This document shows, piece by piece, positions 11,578 to 21,859 of a DNA stretch of 64,000 bases. The notes under the pieces are model-generated. The model saw nothing but the letters and a program-made list of their open reading frames with translations. It did no database searches and had not been told where the DNA came from. The stretch covers positions 9,300,001-9,364,000 of the forward strand of contig NC_088320.1 in the NCBI RefSeq assembly GCF_910592395.1, read 5' to 3'. The number at the start of each line of letters is the position of its first letter. The first letter of the stretch is position 1. A program made the translations under genes and the position numbers. The stretch is from Lineus longissimus (lineage: Eukaryota > Nemertea > Pilidiophora > Heteronemertea > Lineidae).

Positions 11578-11727
11578 CAGTGGAACGTCTCTATAAGGGA
11601 CACCCTCGGGACTCACAAGTGCTGTCCTGAATAGAGAGGTGTCCTGATTAGAGAGGTCAAATTTAATAAAACGACCACTTTGGGACCAAAACTAGTAGAG
11701 AGGTTTCCACTAAGGCAGGTTCTACTG
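11578..11727. mobile_element. 150 bp MITE of the CAGTGGAAC family
   Basis: It starts CAGTGGAACGTCTCTATAAG and ends in the inverse of CAGTAGAACCTGCCTTAG, with TA on both sides. Its left half matches 8805-8870 and its right half matches 11343-11456, so it is an internally deleted relative of the element at 8805-11456. It interrupts copy A: copy C continues from AGTCAAAGAGT straight to TTATCTATTCGTATGAATG. Confidence 0.75.
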
Positions 11728-11787
11728 TATATATATTCTTATGAATGATGTATTACATGCTAAATTGACTCTAAATCGATCGATTGA

Positions 11788-11806
11788 TTTGTTTACGTCA
11801 CGTGAC
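11788..11806 (+). promoter_or_regulatory. Forkhead/CRE/E-box composite motif
   Basis: TTTGTTTACGTCACGTGAC contains a forkhead-like TGTTTAC, a CRE-like TACGTCA and the E-box palindrome CACGTG. The same 19-mer is at 39521-39539 (copy C), and 12426-12444 has its inverse inside the foldback element. Whether any factor binds is unknown. Confidence 0.35.
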
Positions 11807-12024
11807 TGCTCTGTTCAGCTGCGAGTTTCAGCAGCAGTTCTGTCATGTTTCATAAAACTTTCCCGAAAATAAGTCTTTGAAAACAGATTAATACCATTTT
11901 TGCAGAGGATAATAATCTTCATGATATTTATGGCGATATAAATATTAATTTTTCTTGTGGGACAACCGTATCTGTCATCTTCTTCTCAAACGAATGTCAA
12001 CATTTGTCATCAAGCCCGTTTTAA

Positions 12025-13693
12025 CTCTTTCAGTACCAGAGTGTTATCAATTGTGGCCTGCAAGAATGCCAGGAAAACGCAGGTTTTTCAAGATTTTGTA
12101 AAATTCTAAAAAAATATGATTAAAAAAGATATGAGGGATCACATCCAAAGTCTGCAAGCGATATTCACCGACGAAATTCACCCTACAGAATTTTGCCTGC
12201 GAAATTTGTCTGAAAATCGACTGGTGAATGCGTTGAGATTGAAATCGCCGAAAAGTAAGATGCGAAATTCGCCCACAATCGCGCCTATTCTTCGATTTCA
12301 CCCCAAAAATGGCTCTAGGCGTTATCGGAGCGATTTTACGGCATTGGTGGTTCTTGCATGCTTGTCCGATATTCGGTAACGATTTTGCAACGACTTTTGC
12401 CTTGTTTTATTGGCGGGAAAGTCCGGTCACGTGACGTAAACAAATCGGGTCATACTAAACAGCGTCCACCAGGTTTAAAAACATACTTTAAGTCATCAAA
12501 GTAAAATCTTATGGTCATCAACGAAATAATCAGGACATTTCCTGATCGTTTCATGATATTTGTGTGCTAGATTAGCGAGTTGTTGTCTAAAATGTACTAG
12601 CGTCCACCACCTAGTCGACAGCCATGTTGGATTTGACTTGGAGGAAAAGATAGGGCTTCCCAATACAACAGGAGCCCTGTGATTTTAGACAATATCTCCC
12701 TTATCTTACACCCAAAAGTCATGTAATTTTTAGGGAATGTGTTTTTATCATGTACTTATTATGCTTATTGCCACTAAATTTTATTTTGATGACTTTATAC
12801 CCGACTTTAAACCTGGTGGACGCTGGTGGGCGCTGATGGTCGTGTTTGGGATGTCCAGATTCTACAACGATCTTGATTGGTTTGCTGAGACTCGGAAACA
12901 TAAGCCTAACTATGATTAGCTGTATGATTCGGTACATTCCGTCACAATCCTTCAGAATGCATACCATGATACTAACAACCTCAAACCTCTGTGCCAAATT
13001 TGTGTAGCACCTCGTGGATAGATGCGATGTATTTCATTACTGGAGTCAGGTTGACAAGGAATTCCAGTGTTTTTGTTTGGTCTGCTATCAGCTGATGTCG
13101 GAATTCGCATACTACAACACATGTAATATTCGCTCTGTTCCGATGGTTGGTGAGAGCGAATTAGGCGCGATTATTAATAGATTTTCGCCTGCGATTTTCA
13201 TTCAGTCTGAATTTTCGCCTGATCATAATAGAATCACCAAAGCAGGCAGCGATTTGGAGGCGAATGAGTGTGGCGATATTCGACCAGGCAAATTTTTGCC
13301 CCGATTCGTGCAGCAAATATTCGCGTGCAGACTTTGGACGTGATCCCTAAAATATTTTACTGAATTCGCCAGTCGTCTAACACTTCCAAGCTAGTAATAT
13401 TTATTTTGGGTATGGTAGTTATTGAGCAAATCACCATATCAAAGGGTATTTGGCACTTCTGCGACTTCAGCTGAACTGCCCGCTCTTTCTGCTTATCATA
13501 CTGACCCAAGATGCCTTGCCACACGAATTTGTCATCTGCTTCGCTAAGGCCAGAGCAGAGCTTGCATTTATTGAGCTTGGGTATCGCCATCTAATGTTAT
13601 ATACCAAAACTAACCCTTTCCGTCGATCAACGGATTTGGCACAAATTGATGCATTTTCTTGTCCGTCGATCGATGGGTATGCCACTGAAAGAG
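12025..13693. mobile_element. piggyBac-type foldback element, non-autonomous
   Basis: TTAA flanks both sides (12021-12024 and 13694-13697). The ends are CTCTTTCAGTACCA and, inverted, CTCTTTCAGTGGCATACC. Copy C has a single TTTAAA at the matching place (about 39758), so this is a precise TTAA insertion, the target used by piggyBac transposases. Further in, the arms stay complementary for several hundred bases: GATCACATCCAAAGTCTGCA at about 12136 pairs with the inverse at about 13315. Both arms are full of GCGAAATT/GGCGAAT motifs. No transposase is encoded, so any movement would need one supplied in trans. Confidence 0.75.
12460..12825. mobile_element. Nested 366 bp inverted-repeat element
   Basis: The ends CAGCGTCCACCAGGTTTAAA (12460) and its exact inverse (ending 12825) bound 366 bp with no open frame. 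It lies inside the left arm of the foldback element. AGCGTCCACCA recurs internally near 12599. I could not define a target-site duplication. Confidence 0.65.
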
Positions 13694-16594
13694 TTAAAAG
13701 ACCCAGTAATCACATTCTTTCTATACAAATATTTGGTTCGACAAATAAGCAACAGTCAGCCGGCCACGGAGTGACCACTTGCCCTGTGTCTGCCCCTAAC
13801 GGGAAATGGCCTCATGAAAAATCATAATTTTCAAGTCCCGCCAAAAGTATAATTTTTACGCGGGAAATATACGCATGTGACGTAAACAAACATGATTGCA
13901 TGAAAATAATATCGAGGTGTATTTCACTTTTTATTTCACGAAAATCCGTGTCGAAATCTAGGTACATTTTCCCAGTATCGCCAAGTACACGTCAAATATC
14001 TTTCCCCTTTAGAATCCTTAGATAATGTCAGCAATTGAGCTTTTCGGCATCCAAAGATAAAAGCGAAAGGAATCCAATATCAAAATTTTGGGTTGGACAC
14101 AGTGGTAGATTTCTTGTACGAGCCCCCAGAAGATGCCGTACATTGAGTCAATTTCATCAGTTTCAACCTAGTTTCGGTGGTCAGGTGATCAAACATTGGC
14201 AGCAAGTTCAAGCTGAAGTTTGTGTTGATAATTTGTAAATTGGGGAATGTGAACAGAAATATGAGGAAGCAAAGAAAATATGCCATATGGACTCCAGAAA
14301 TTGATGTGTGCTGATACTGTCATACTGTATGGTGTTTATCAGATGGTGCTTTGACATTAACACAAGTTTACATGTACTTCTAGAAATATGAAGCACGTTT
14401 TTTTTCTTTGCCTCTAGGCTGGTTAGGTAGCTGTCTCAATGCCGAGTCGAGTCAACATACATGTCACCAACGGCTTTAATTATGCGGTTAATTTGTTCAG
14501 TCAGCGGCATGAAATGAAACATATAGGCCTAGATAAACAAGCATCAAAAGGAAACTAAATGCAGGAGCCAGCTTAATTATTACCAAAAACCAAGGTCCCT
14601 GACTCAGTGACTGTCCATATGAGAACGAGTACGAGTCGCATATTGACTTATAATTTGAGCCCATTGCTCCTACTGATTGTCCTTCGTAAATACTAATGTC
14701 AAGGAAAAAGACACCTTTCACTGAGCCTCCAGCTGCTAGCTCGACCTACATTCAAGTATGACATGATGAACAGAGAACTGTGACAGAATCTTGCACACCA
14801 TTGTACCCTCTCTAAACATTTATCTGATCTGATGACAGAGTGAAGAGGTGAAAAAATGTGGTTTTAACTTTCTCCCTCCAAGATTGCCATCTCAGGAGAC
14901 CAGAGACCGAACAGCCATCTTTATTTACGTAACAAAAGGTTGTTACATTGTCCTTCTCGGACTATCCTTTTGGGAGACTGGACAACTAATTGTCTGTATG
15001 TGTCCTCAACATTATGAGGTATTAGGTTGTGACATGTTGCTTCTGAACCTAGTCCATCTAGTAGAGGACCTCTAGCGTGTCACATGAATTCATGGTTACT
15101 TCAATTTTAGCTGCTCCTGCCGTTTGAATTAAAGCAACAGTGTGGAAGAACCCTCCACCATTGCCCTGCTCTTCTGAATAGAATTCCATGTGAAAATACT
15201 GCAAGTTGGCTCTGAATACCTGATTGAGCCAATCATTTATTCATAGAGCAATCTTTATGCCATAGACAACGAATGTTTGGACATATGGATTGCACAGTAC
15301 CCACCATATCATTTCAAGAGTTTTGAATATCATGGAGTTATAACGATAAAATGTCCAAAGGGGTGGTTCAGGTAAAGGAAAAAGTGATGCAATGGAAGAA
15401 TTATTATCTTGATATCCTTGACCTGAGACATGGCCAAAGATTGTATATTGAATTATTCTTCAGGTTCTGAACAAAATATGTTGAAAGTTGAGACTCATGA
15501 TGATGTCTTGTCAAACACGTCAATGCCACACAGTCACAACTTCTTTGTCGATACTGTGTGTCAGGCTTGCCGAACCGATTCAGGGTTTATTGTAGGTAAA
15601 CCTTATTACAGTAACGGTAGCCTAATAATGAATAAGAATATTTCGATTATAGCAATAAATTTATGTCATGGCCCCTGGCCCTGCGGGTAAACTCTAGTAA
15701 CCAATGAAAAAGGGAAACATTCAAATACCCTAAAGGTAATTTTCTCATCATGTATTTACTCTATTACACTGTGACTGTTTGTAGGTACTGTGCACAGCAA
15801 GCAAGTCTACACTATACACTGTGATACACACACAGCGAACCCGGAAATGAAAATCAGCAGAAAAGAGAGCTTACAAAACTCAAAATTTATAGTCAAAGAG
15901 CCTATCTATTCGTTGAATGATGTATGACATGATAAATTGAATCTCAATCAACTAATTCAGGGCGTATAGAGTCAGTTCGATTGTTGAACAAACATATAGC
16001 AGTGCACAGCTGTTTCAGCTAGAATAGAAACGCAAGTTTAATCAGACGGCACCAGACGCCGCTTTTTAGGGAGGTGCTGGCATGAAGGTGTTAATTGCTA
16101 CCCCAATAAACAACCCAGTTCCTCACCCCAACCGCTTAAGGATTACATAAAAGGCCTGAATCCACCCATGTATGCCCCTTAATTGTGTTAGTAGTAATTA
16201 AGATTGCATGCGTTTATTAGAACCAACTTGACCTGAACCAAGCTTTGTGTATTATATTCAGGCTGCCATTTTGGATAGGCTTGGGCCTGCACTGTGTAGT
16301 GTATAAAAGATGACTTTGATGGAGTTTTTCTGTAAAAATATTGATGATTGTTGGCACCTCTATTATGTTTCAGCCCAGATACCAATTCTTCTGTAAAAAG
16401 CATTTTAATATTCCGCATATAACATAGCTTTGTATGGCTGTGATTAGATTAGGTTTGCACTCAGGCAAAGACAAATAAAAGGCATTTTAAAATGGCCTAC
16501 TTCGTTATTCGTTGTGAAGAATGGTCGTCATTTGAAAATACCATGCCCATTACTTATGTTGTGGTATGAAAGATTGGTGCCCTGTTGTACACAA

Positions 16595-17108
16595 ATGAGA
16601 CAAATAGTCGCAAAGAACAGGTCTTAACCTATAGTATATATAGGCAGGACAAATGTGTCCTATTGTAGGCCTACCAAGATGAGACAGTTAGTTGCAAAAA
16701 TCGACAGGTCACAACCTATGATATCATAGGCAGGACAACGGGTGTCTCATCCAGCTTGGGGTCTTGTAATTCCGGGAGTGAAGTTGAGACAACAGTCACC
16801 AAGGACATGTCACAACCTTTATTATCATAGGCAAGGGATGTAGTTGTCTCATCCAGCTTGAGGCCTTGTTATTCTGAGAGATGAGACAACAGTCACAGAG
16901 GACATTATATGTTACAACCTTTATTATCATAGGCAAGGGATGTAGTTGTCTCATCCCGCTTGAGGCCTTGTTATTAAGAGAGATGAGACAACAGTCACAG
17001 AGGACATTATGTCACAACCTATCTTTTATATGCAGGGGATGTAGGTGTCTCATCCAGCTTGGGGTCTTGTTATTCCGAGAGATGAGACAACAGTCACAGA
17101 GGACAACA
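16595..17108. repeat. Minisatellite, about 100 bp unit, six copies
   Basis: The GAGACAACAGTCAC start of the unit recurs at 16786, 16883, 16985 and 17084, with two diverged units beginning near 16595 and 16680. Each unit also contains GTCACAACCT, ATCATAGGCA and GTTGTCTCATCCAGCTT; the last pairs with GATGAGACAAC, so each unit can fold back on itself. It lies wholly inside the Chapaev-like element. Confidence 0.75.
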
Positions 17109-17291
17109 TATCAAGGCAGTACCAGTACACAAAAATTAAAAGTCATGATTTCAATGTACACAATATTATTATTATTAATTATTCACAATATGCATTTAAT
17201 TTACATTCAATAGACTCATACATTCAAAAAATAATAATACAAAGTTCACATCTTCATATTCCTTGCTATAGAAGTTTCAACTTTAATTTTC

Positions 17292-17586
17292 TTTTAATCA
17301 AAGTGACAGACAAATGAAGGTGCGCACTGTTCCTGTATAGTCCTCAATTTGGAAATGATGTTCATAAACTTGACTAAGAACGGTTCCAAGATAAACGTTT
17401 GAGTCCAATCTGAACAAACACGTGTCGCCGACATTGAATATACCTTTTCCTGATTTGTCAGTGGATTTCTTGGACTTCTTGCGTTTACGACCGAAATATC
17501 GCTAATGACCGCCTGCACCAACTTTCGAATCCAACCGAGCTTTTTTCTGAGGAGGGAAGTCACCATCATCATTCCTAGTCAGGTCC
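17292..17586 (-). CDS. Short basic open frame, possibly Tudor-like (uncertain)
   Basis: On the minus strand a frame reads from an ATG at 17586 (MDLTRNDDG), through PPQKKARLDSKV, to one TAG (17502-17504). It then continues in the same frame through a Lys-rich run (RKRKKSKK) to a segment with VGDTCLFRLDSNVYLGTVL and FQIEDYTGTV, ending near 17292. The last part resembles the small beta-barrel of Tudor-type domains (a GDxCLAR-like start and a YxGxV-like strand), but this is only a pattern match. The TAG could instead be the end of an intron whose donor follows a possible exon at 17838-17918. It may be a captured host gene fragment or chance. Confidence 0.25.
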
Positions 17587-19604
17587 ATTTTGAAGACGAG
17601 TATACCTGGAAGTGTAAAGGCGAGTGTAAACATAATGGCAGTGGCTAAATGGGGGAGGGGGGGGGGGGGGTTACTGGGGGTGGCTCCAACAGACACAGCT
17701 TCTATTCTAATTCAATTCTGACACTGACCAGTGTTGAATCTAGAGAAAGAAAGGAAGTATCCTACAGATGTCCACTTTTATTTCAATGTAGATTCAAAGA
17801 ATATTTAATTGCAATCAAAATAGCCTCGGAACTTACCATCAGTCCAAAATCAGAGTAGTAATCACGCCTGTCTATAATGTCGGTTGCATTTCTGGTGACA
17901 CATCTTGGAGGCTGAACCTGAAATAAAGAGTAATTTATTAGAATAGAATACATGCATACAAAGCCTACGGGAATACAGTATAATGATTTCAATCATCTGT
18001 TTGTGAATACATAGATGAAGGGAAACATCGCTTAACTTACCACTTATCTTGTTCACTGCCGGATCAATGATGTCGACGTACTGGGCCTATATACATGTAG
18101 CCTCTCGAATCAACTAAAGCATCACATCAGCCGGATTAAGTCGAGAAGTTATCTGCAGTACACACCATGCAACCAGCTGAAATTAAAGGAAAAAGGCATT
18201 TTAGTAACTGAAGGACTCCTTACCAGTCAACAAAAGGCACTGTTTTGGCATCACCCTGTACAAAAATACCACAACAAACTGGAATGTGGGTCAATGGGCG
18301 AGTTCATTTTGCTAACAGGTGGATAATATACCAAGAACTTTTCTATATTTGGCGAATTCTTAAGACTATATTTATCAATTACATCTGTAAAGATATTTTC
18401 AACATAAACTATGGTATATGTTAACTCATGGCTTGTTCATAAGCACGATCATGACTTATTATTGTACTATTACCCATGCTGTACCCCTTTCACCAAAATA
18501 GACCCGACCATCGAACTTCAAAACTCAACTATTTTTAGACATTTGTTTTTCAAATGCATTTTCTGCATGAATAGACAGCAAACTAACATAAAAAGATATA
18601 TATTTTAAAAGTAAAGATTTAAATGAATACTGGAAGTAACTCGTTTTGCTGAATAACGATCAAGGGAATTCGATGTTGTACGATGAACTTGGCACCCAAT
18701 CTCAATCTCCGTCTGCAAGTCGGCCATTTTGAATTTGAGCAGATCAAAATTTGAGAAATTTCAGAATAAACGCACGATTCTGTACGAAACTGAAATGAGT
18801 TATGCAAAACAGCCGGGGTATTTATGATATATGATATTATGCCTACCCGGCTATCTAGTCTTGAAGAATTCCAAAATCTGTAACTTGTCGAAAAATCGAT
18901 AAAAAACATGGAAATCGCCACTGTTTCGTTAATTTTGGTCCAAATTTCATGAAATTTTCTTGCCGGGTGAATGGTCATGTGACACAACTTATGAGCCAAT
19001 GAAAACCGTCGTATCTAATTCGAGCACGTGTACAGAAGCGCGCTGATGTTTGAACGATGCCAATGCATTAACCCTTTGGCTGAATGGGTATTGCGATAAT
19101 GTGTGAGATGTGTATTGGCGACAATGTTTACATAGCGGTTAACAGGCTTTTCGCATGGACCAATCGTTGGGCAGCAGGCTAGTAGGCAGAATGGTTTATT
19201 TCCATGTCATGTTTAGGCTTAGCTGAAACAGCTGTGAGTGATATCTTTGGGCCTGAAATAAACTTTCGTTTCGATCGCGTTGTCACGTCACATGACTGTG
19301 TTGTTCAGCCACGGTTCCGCATATTTCATAAAACTTTCCCGAAAATAAGTCTTTTTACAGAGGTTAATCTTCTGTGCCCAATCGTTGCAATATTGCCTCC
19401 TAACTTTATGTTAATGAGCAAAAAATGAAGTCATCGTGGTCAGAGCATTTGCCCGAAAACTGCGTGTTGCCGGCTGACTGGCAAAGGTTATTATTAATCT
19501 ATATCACGCGGCTTTGAGCAGTAGTTTGCCGAAATAGAAACCAAGTATTTCCAAACCGTGCCAAATCATAACAAAATTGCCACCTAACATTATGTTAACG
19601 AGCA

Positions 19605-20306
19605 TAATACCCGTGGCGCGGGTTGTTTTGGGGTGATGGCTTACTGTGGGGTCGGGGCAATTTGGGTGAAATGAAATTATATGTCTGGGTGTTGTGATGT
19701 TGTCTTGATTTTGATGTGCGTAAAATAGGTCGATGTGTGATGTGGAGCACTCCGTGCCGGCCCAAGTGTTTACAAATCGAACATGATGATTTGGGGGGAT
19801 GATATTCCTCCAAATTACTTACACTAAACGCGTTTTTGGCCAAAACGACCGGAAAAATCAAACTCCACCACTCTTCAAAGTGGTCTCGACTTATTTTGAC
19901 AAACTATTTCGCGAATGGTGAAGAGTTGTCGTGTTACGAACTTAGTACAACAAATGCCCCGGGTATTCATATAGGGAGCTGTGCACTACTTTGCGCCCAG
20001 TGCTTGGGTCGGGTGAGGCGGTTTTGTTATGATGAGACGTGTATCACGTGATGAATTCCCATAAGGTACTTAGAAAAATTAAGAGCGATTAACAACGTAA
20101 GGTGAAAGAGTACGATCAAAATAAAGGGGGAAAATTGCGGAAATGGATGAATGCTTTAAACATATAGTGGCCCCAATACTTTCCCGGCTTATTTTTGTAT
20201 AATCCCACACTTTTGATTTAACAGATGACCCCATATGCAAATGAGACCTGCTGAAAAGGCCCCTTATGTTCATGAGTATGCCCATATATAGAAAGAACAA
20301 TTAGCA
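19605..20306. other. Possible insertion of about 700 bp at end of copy B
   Basis: Copy C runs TTATGTTAATGAGCAAAAATGACGTC without a break. Here TTATGTTAACGAGCA is followed by unrelated sequence until AGCAAAAAATGACGTCATTG resumes at about 20302. AGCA at both joints could be a target duplication. No inverted ends and no convincing gene are visible inside. Confidence 0.35.
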
Positions 20307-20419
20307 AAAAATGACGTCATTGTGGTTAGAGCATTTGTCCGAAAACGACACATTGCGGGCTGACTGGAAAAGGCATAATTTTCAAGGCTTCAGCCCCCCC
20401 CCAAATCACGGTAAAACAA

Positions 20420-21130
20420 CACTGCTTCCAACGCCCTCAGTGGCCCCACCCCGTTGATGAGGTTAACTCAAAATTACGCCACAGAATTCCACCACCTTCG
20501 GGAGCAGTAAAGAAATTGGTGTGCTAGGAATTTATTGACCCTATAAGGGTGACGATTAACAAAAATCTAGTTTTTCTTATACTTATAAGAGTAAAAGAGT
20601 ATTTAGAAATCATCAAAAACATTCAGAAGTACAGTTTGCTAATGAAACAGGAGAAGAATAAACCCACAAAAAAAAAGCCGCCCATTGTTTTTAAAGTAAT
20701 TGCATGTGCCATGACTTCTTTTTTCAGGCCAACTGTCAGACATACCAGTAACAAAGGATACCTTGGTCACAAGCAAAACCACAATGACGATAGTCAACAT
20801 GATAACAGGTATGTGAACAATCAATATAGTTAGTTTTAACTTTCATCTGTTAATGCCTATTTTCACAGGTGGGGAAATAGAAATTTGGTAATGAAGGGTA
20901 CTGACCGAAAGGCATAACTCTGCACACTGACTAGCTTCTTTGAAATTCGGATACTCTGAGATACGGTTTCTGACCATTTTCAACATTGAAAAGTACCTTG
21001 TTTGTAAAAGACTACTTGCTGGTACTGACTATAACAACCATATATACATGTAATAGGAAATTTTGAAAATCTAGATATGCTGAGATGTGATTACAGGCCA
21101 TTGCTGACAATAAAAAGGTCACAAAGCATG
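20420..21130. other. Non-coding; one candidate internal exon at 20728-20808
   Basis: No gene is recognised. The 81 bp block 20728-20808 is bounded by a TTTTTTCAG acceptor and a GTATGTG donor and is open in two frames on the plus strand. It could be an exon but has no recognisable domain and no identified partner exon. Confidence 0.25.
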
Positions 21131-21134
21131 CCAT

Positions 21135-21340
21135 GCAGTTGGCTTGAGCACTTTTTGGTTCAGTGATACTGTGAGTCTATACCATAGCACAGTGTCCATC
21201 GTTCTTCTCCTATTTAAAAAACAGTGGCACATTTCTAAACCGCTTGGGCTAAGAACTTGGAACTATGTGCACGACAAAGTGCGGGCCAATCTGTTTCTTC
21301 ATTTGGCCACCAGGGGGCTAAACTGAAAATGTAAAATATG
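21135..21340 (+). repeat. Fragment of the CACCAGGGGGCC hairpin repeat family
   Basis: It shares TTGGCCACCAGGGGGCTAAACTGAAAA and the preceding CAATCTG block with the array at 48.6-52.5 kb and the right edge of the window. TTTGGCC and GGCC/TAAA around ACCAGGG form a short imperfect hairpin. Confidence 0.6.
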
Positions 21341-21649
21341 CCGTAAGTCTTAAACTAATGATCGTAATATCCAAGTCACAAATTGTCATCCCCAAATTCG
21401 ACGCGCTACCCTGAGGGTATGTTGTTTGAAGTCGCACGTAGGCAGAGCGTAATATACGCTGAATGTAGAGGGATAAGCATGTCACCTGTGCGACTTTGGC
21501 GCGCTAGTCGAGTGTACATCGCGCGTCACTGAAATGAAGCAGTTAGAAAAAGGAAATTAAAATCAGCTCGGCTATTACCCAACCGCAAACTGCTTATCTG
21601 GCCAGAGCTTATCCTGTTTCATAGCATTAAGCAACTAAGAATATTACTC

Positions 21650-21858
21650 CCCCTGGATATGATGCTGGTCTATCGTAGGTTAACTTTCCAGCCAAGCCTG
21701 ATAACCATTTAGTCATGGGTGGAGAGAAGCAAGTAGGGTTAAGTGCCTTTCCCAATGACACAGAGATGAAACAATGTTGATCCGTCTGAGTATCGCACCG
21801 AGCACCTCCTGGTTATAAGCCTGGCGCTCTAACCATTCTGCCACTCTTCCCCTTCCAA
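21650..21858 (-). mobile_element. tRNA-derived SINE
   Basis: Read on the minus strand, the 5' part (21858-21780) looks like a tRNA. It has a RNA polymerase III A-box TGGCAGAATGG followed by TTAGAGC, an anticodon-arm-like CTTATAACC, and a degenerate B-box (CGGTGCGATACTC) at tRNA-like spacing. It continues into a non-tRNA body with CATTGGGAAAGGCACTTAAC and CTTCTCTCCACCCA, wording typical of conserved SINE bodies of marine invertebrates. It is not a functional tRNA gene because the B-box and acceptor stem are degraded. Confidence 0.6.
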
Positions 21859-21859
21859 C

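Larger units (their letters stand above)
1048..13755 (+). repeat. Dispersed repeat family, copy A (interrupted)
   Basis: This is copy A of a family also found at 13757-19604 (B) and 36629-39965 (C). Matching begins at the AGGCAGGAGCC block (A about 1055, B about 14561, C about 37522) and runs through shared blocks such as GACAGAATCTTGCACACCA and TAACAAAAGGTTGTTACATT. It continues to TTTCATAAAACTTTCCCG (A about 11850, C about 39584). Copy A lacks the first 0.8 kb present in B and C. It is broken by insertions at about 2265, 3036, 8805, 11578 and 12025. No open frame is conserved between copies, so the family is probably a non-autonomous or long-dead element. Its class is unknown. Boundaries come from comparison within this window only. 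Confidence 0.8.
16005..19236. mobile_element. 3232 bp Chapaev-like terminal-repeat element, non-autonomous
   Basis: The ends are an exact 17 bp inverted repeat, CACAGCTGTTTCAGCTA, flanked by the 4 bp duplication AGTG (16001-16004 and 19237-19240). Copy C has a single AGTG at the same place (about 39480), confirming the insertion. CAC...GTG ends with a 4 bp duplication are the known signature of the Chapaev branch of the CMC superfamily; the family assignment is inference. I see no transposase. Inside are a roughly 100 bp tandem repeat (16595-17108) and a short basic open frame on the minus strand (17292-17586). Confidence 0.75.
13757..19604 (+). repeat. Dispersed repeat family, copy B (interrupted by one element)
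   Basis: It starts AGTCAGCCGGCCACGGAG, as copy C does at 36629, and sits directly after copy A. It matches C through AGCTTTTCGGCATCCAAAGA, GCAGGAGCCAGCTTAA and GTAGGTACTGTGCACAGC up to about 16004. It resumes after the Chapaev-like element at 19237 with ATATCTTTGGGCCTGAAATAA. Near its end a unit containing CCTAACWTTATGTTAAYGAGCA is duplicated (about 19370 and 19570). No protein-coding content is conserved. Confidence 0.75.

Noticed and set aside
18619-18999. 126-codon minus-strand frame inside the Chapaev-like element as its transposase
   Set aside because: No catalytic acidic pattern or zinc-finger Cys/His spacing of Chapaev transposases is visible, and composition looks like translated non-coding DNA.
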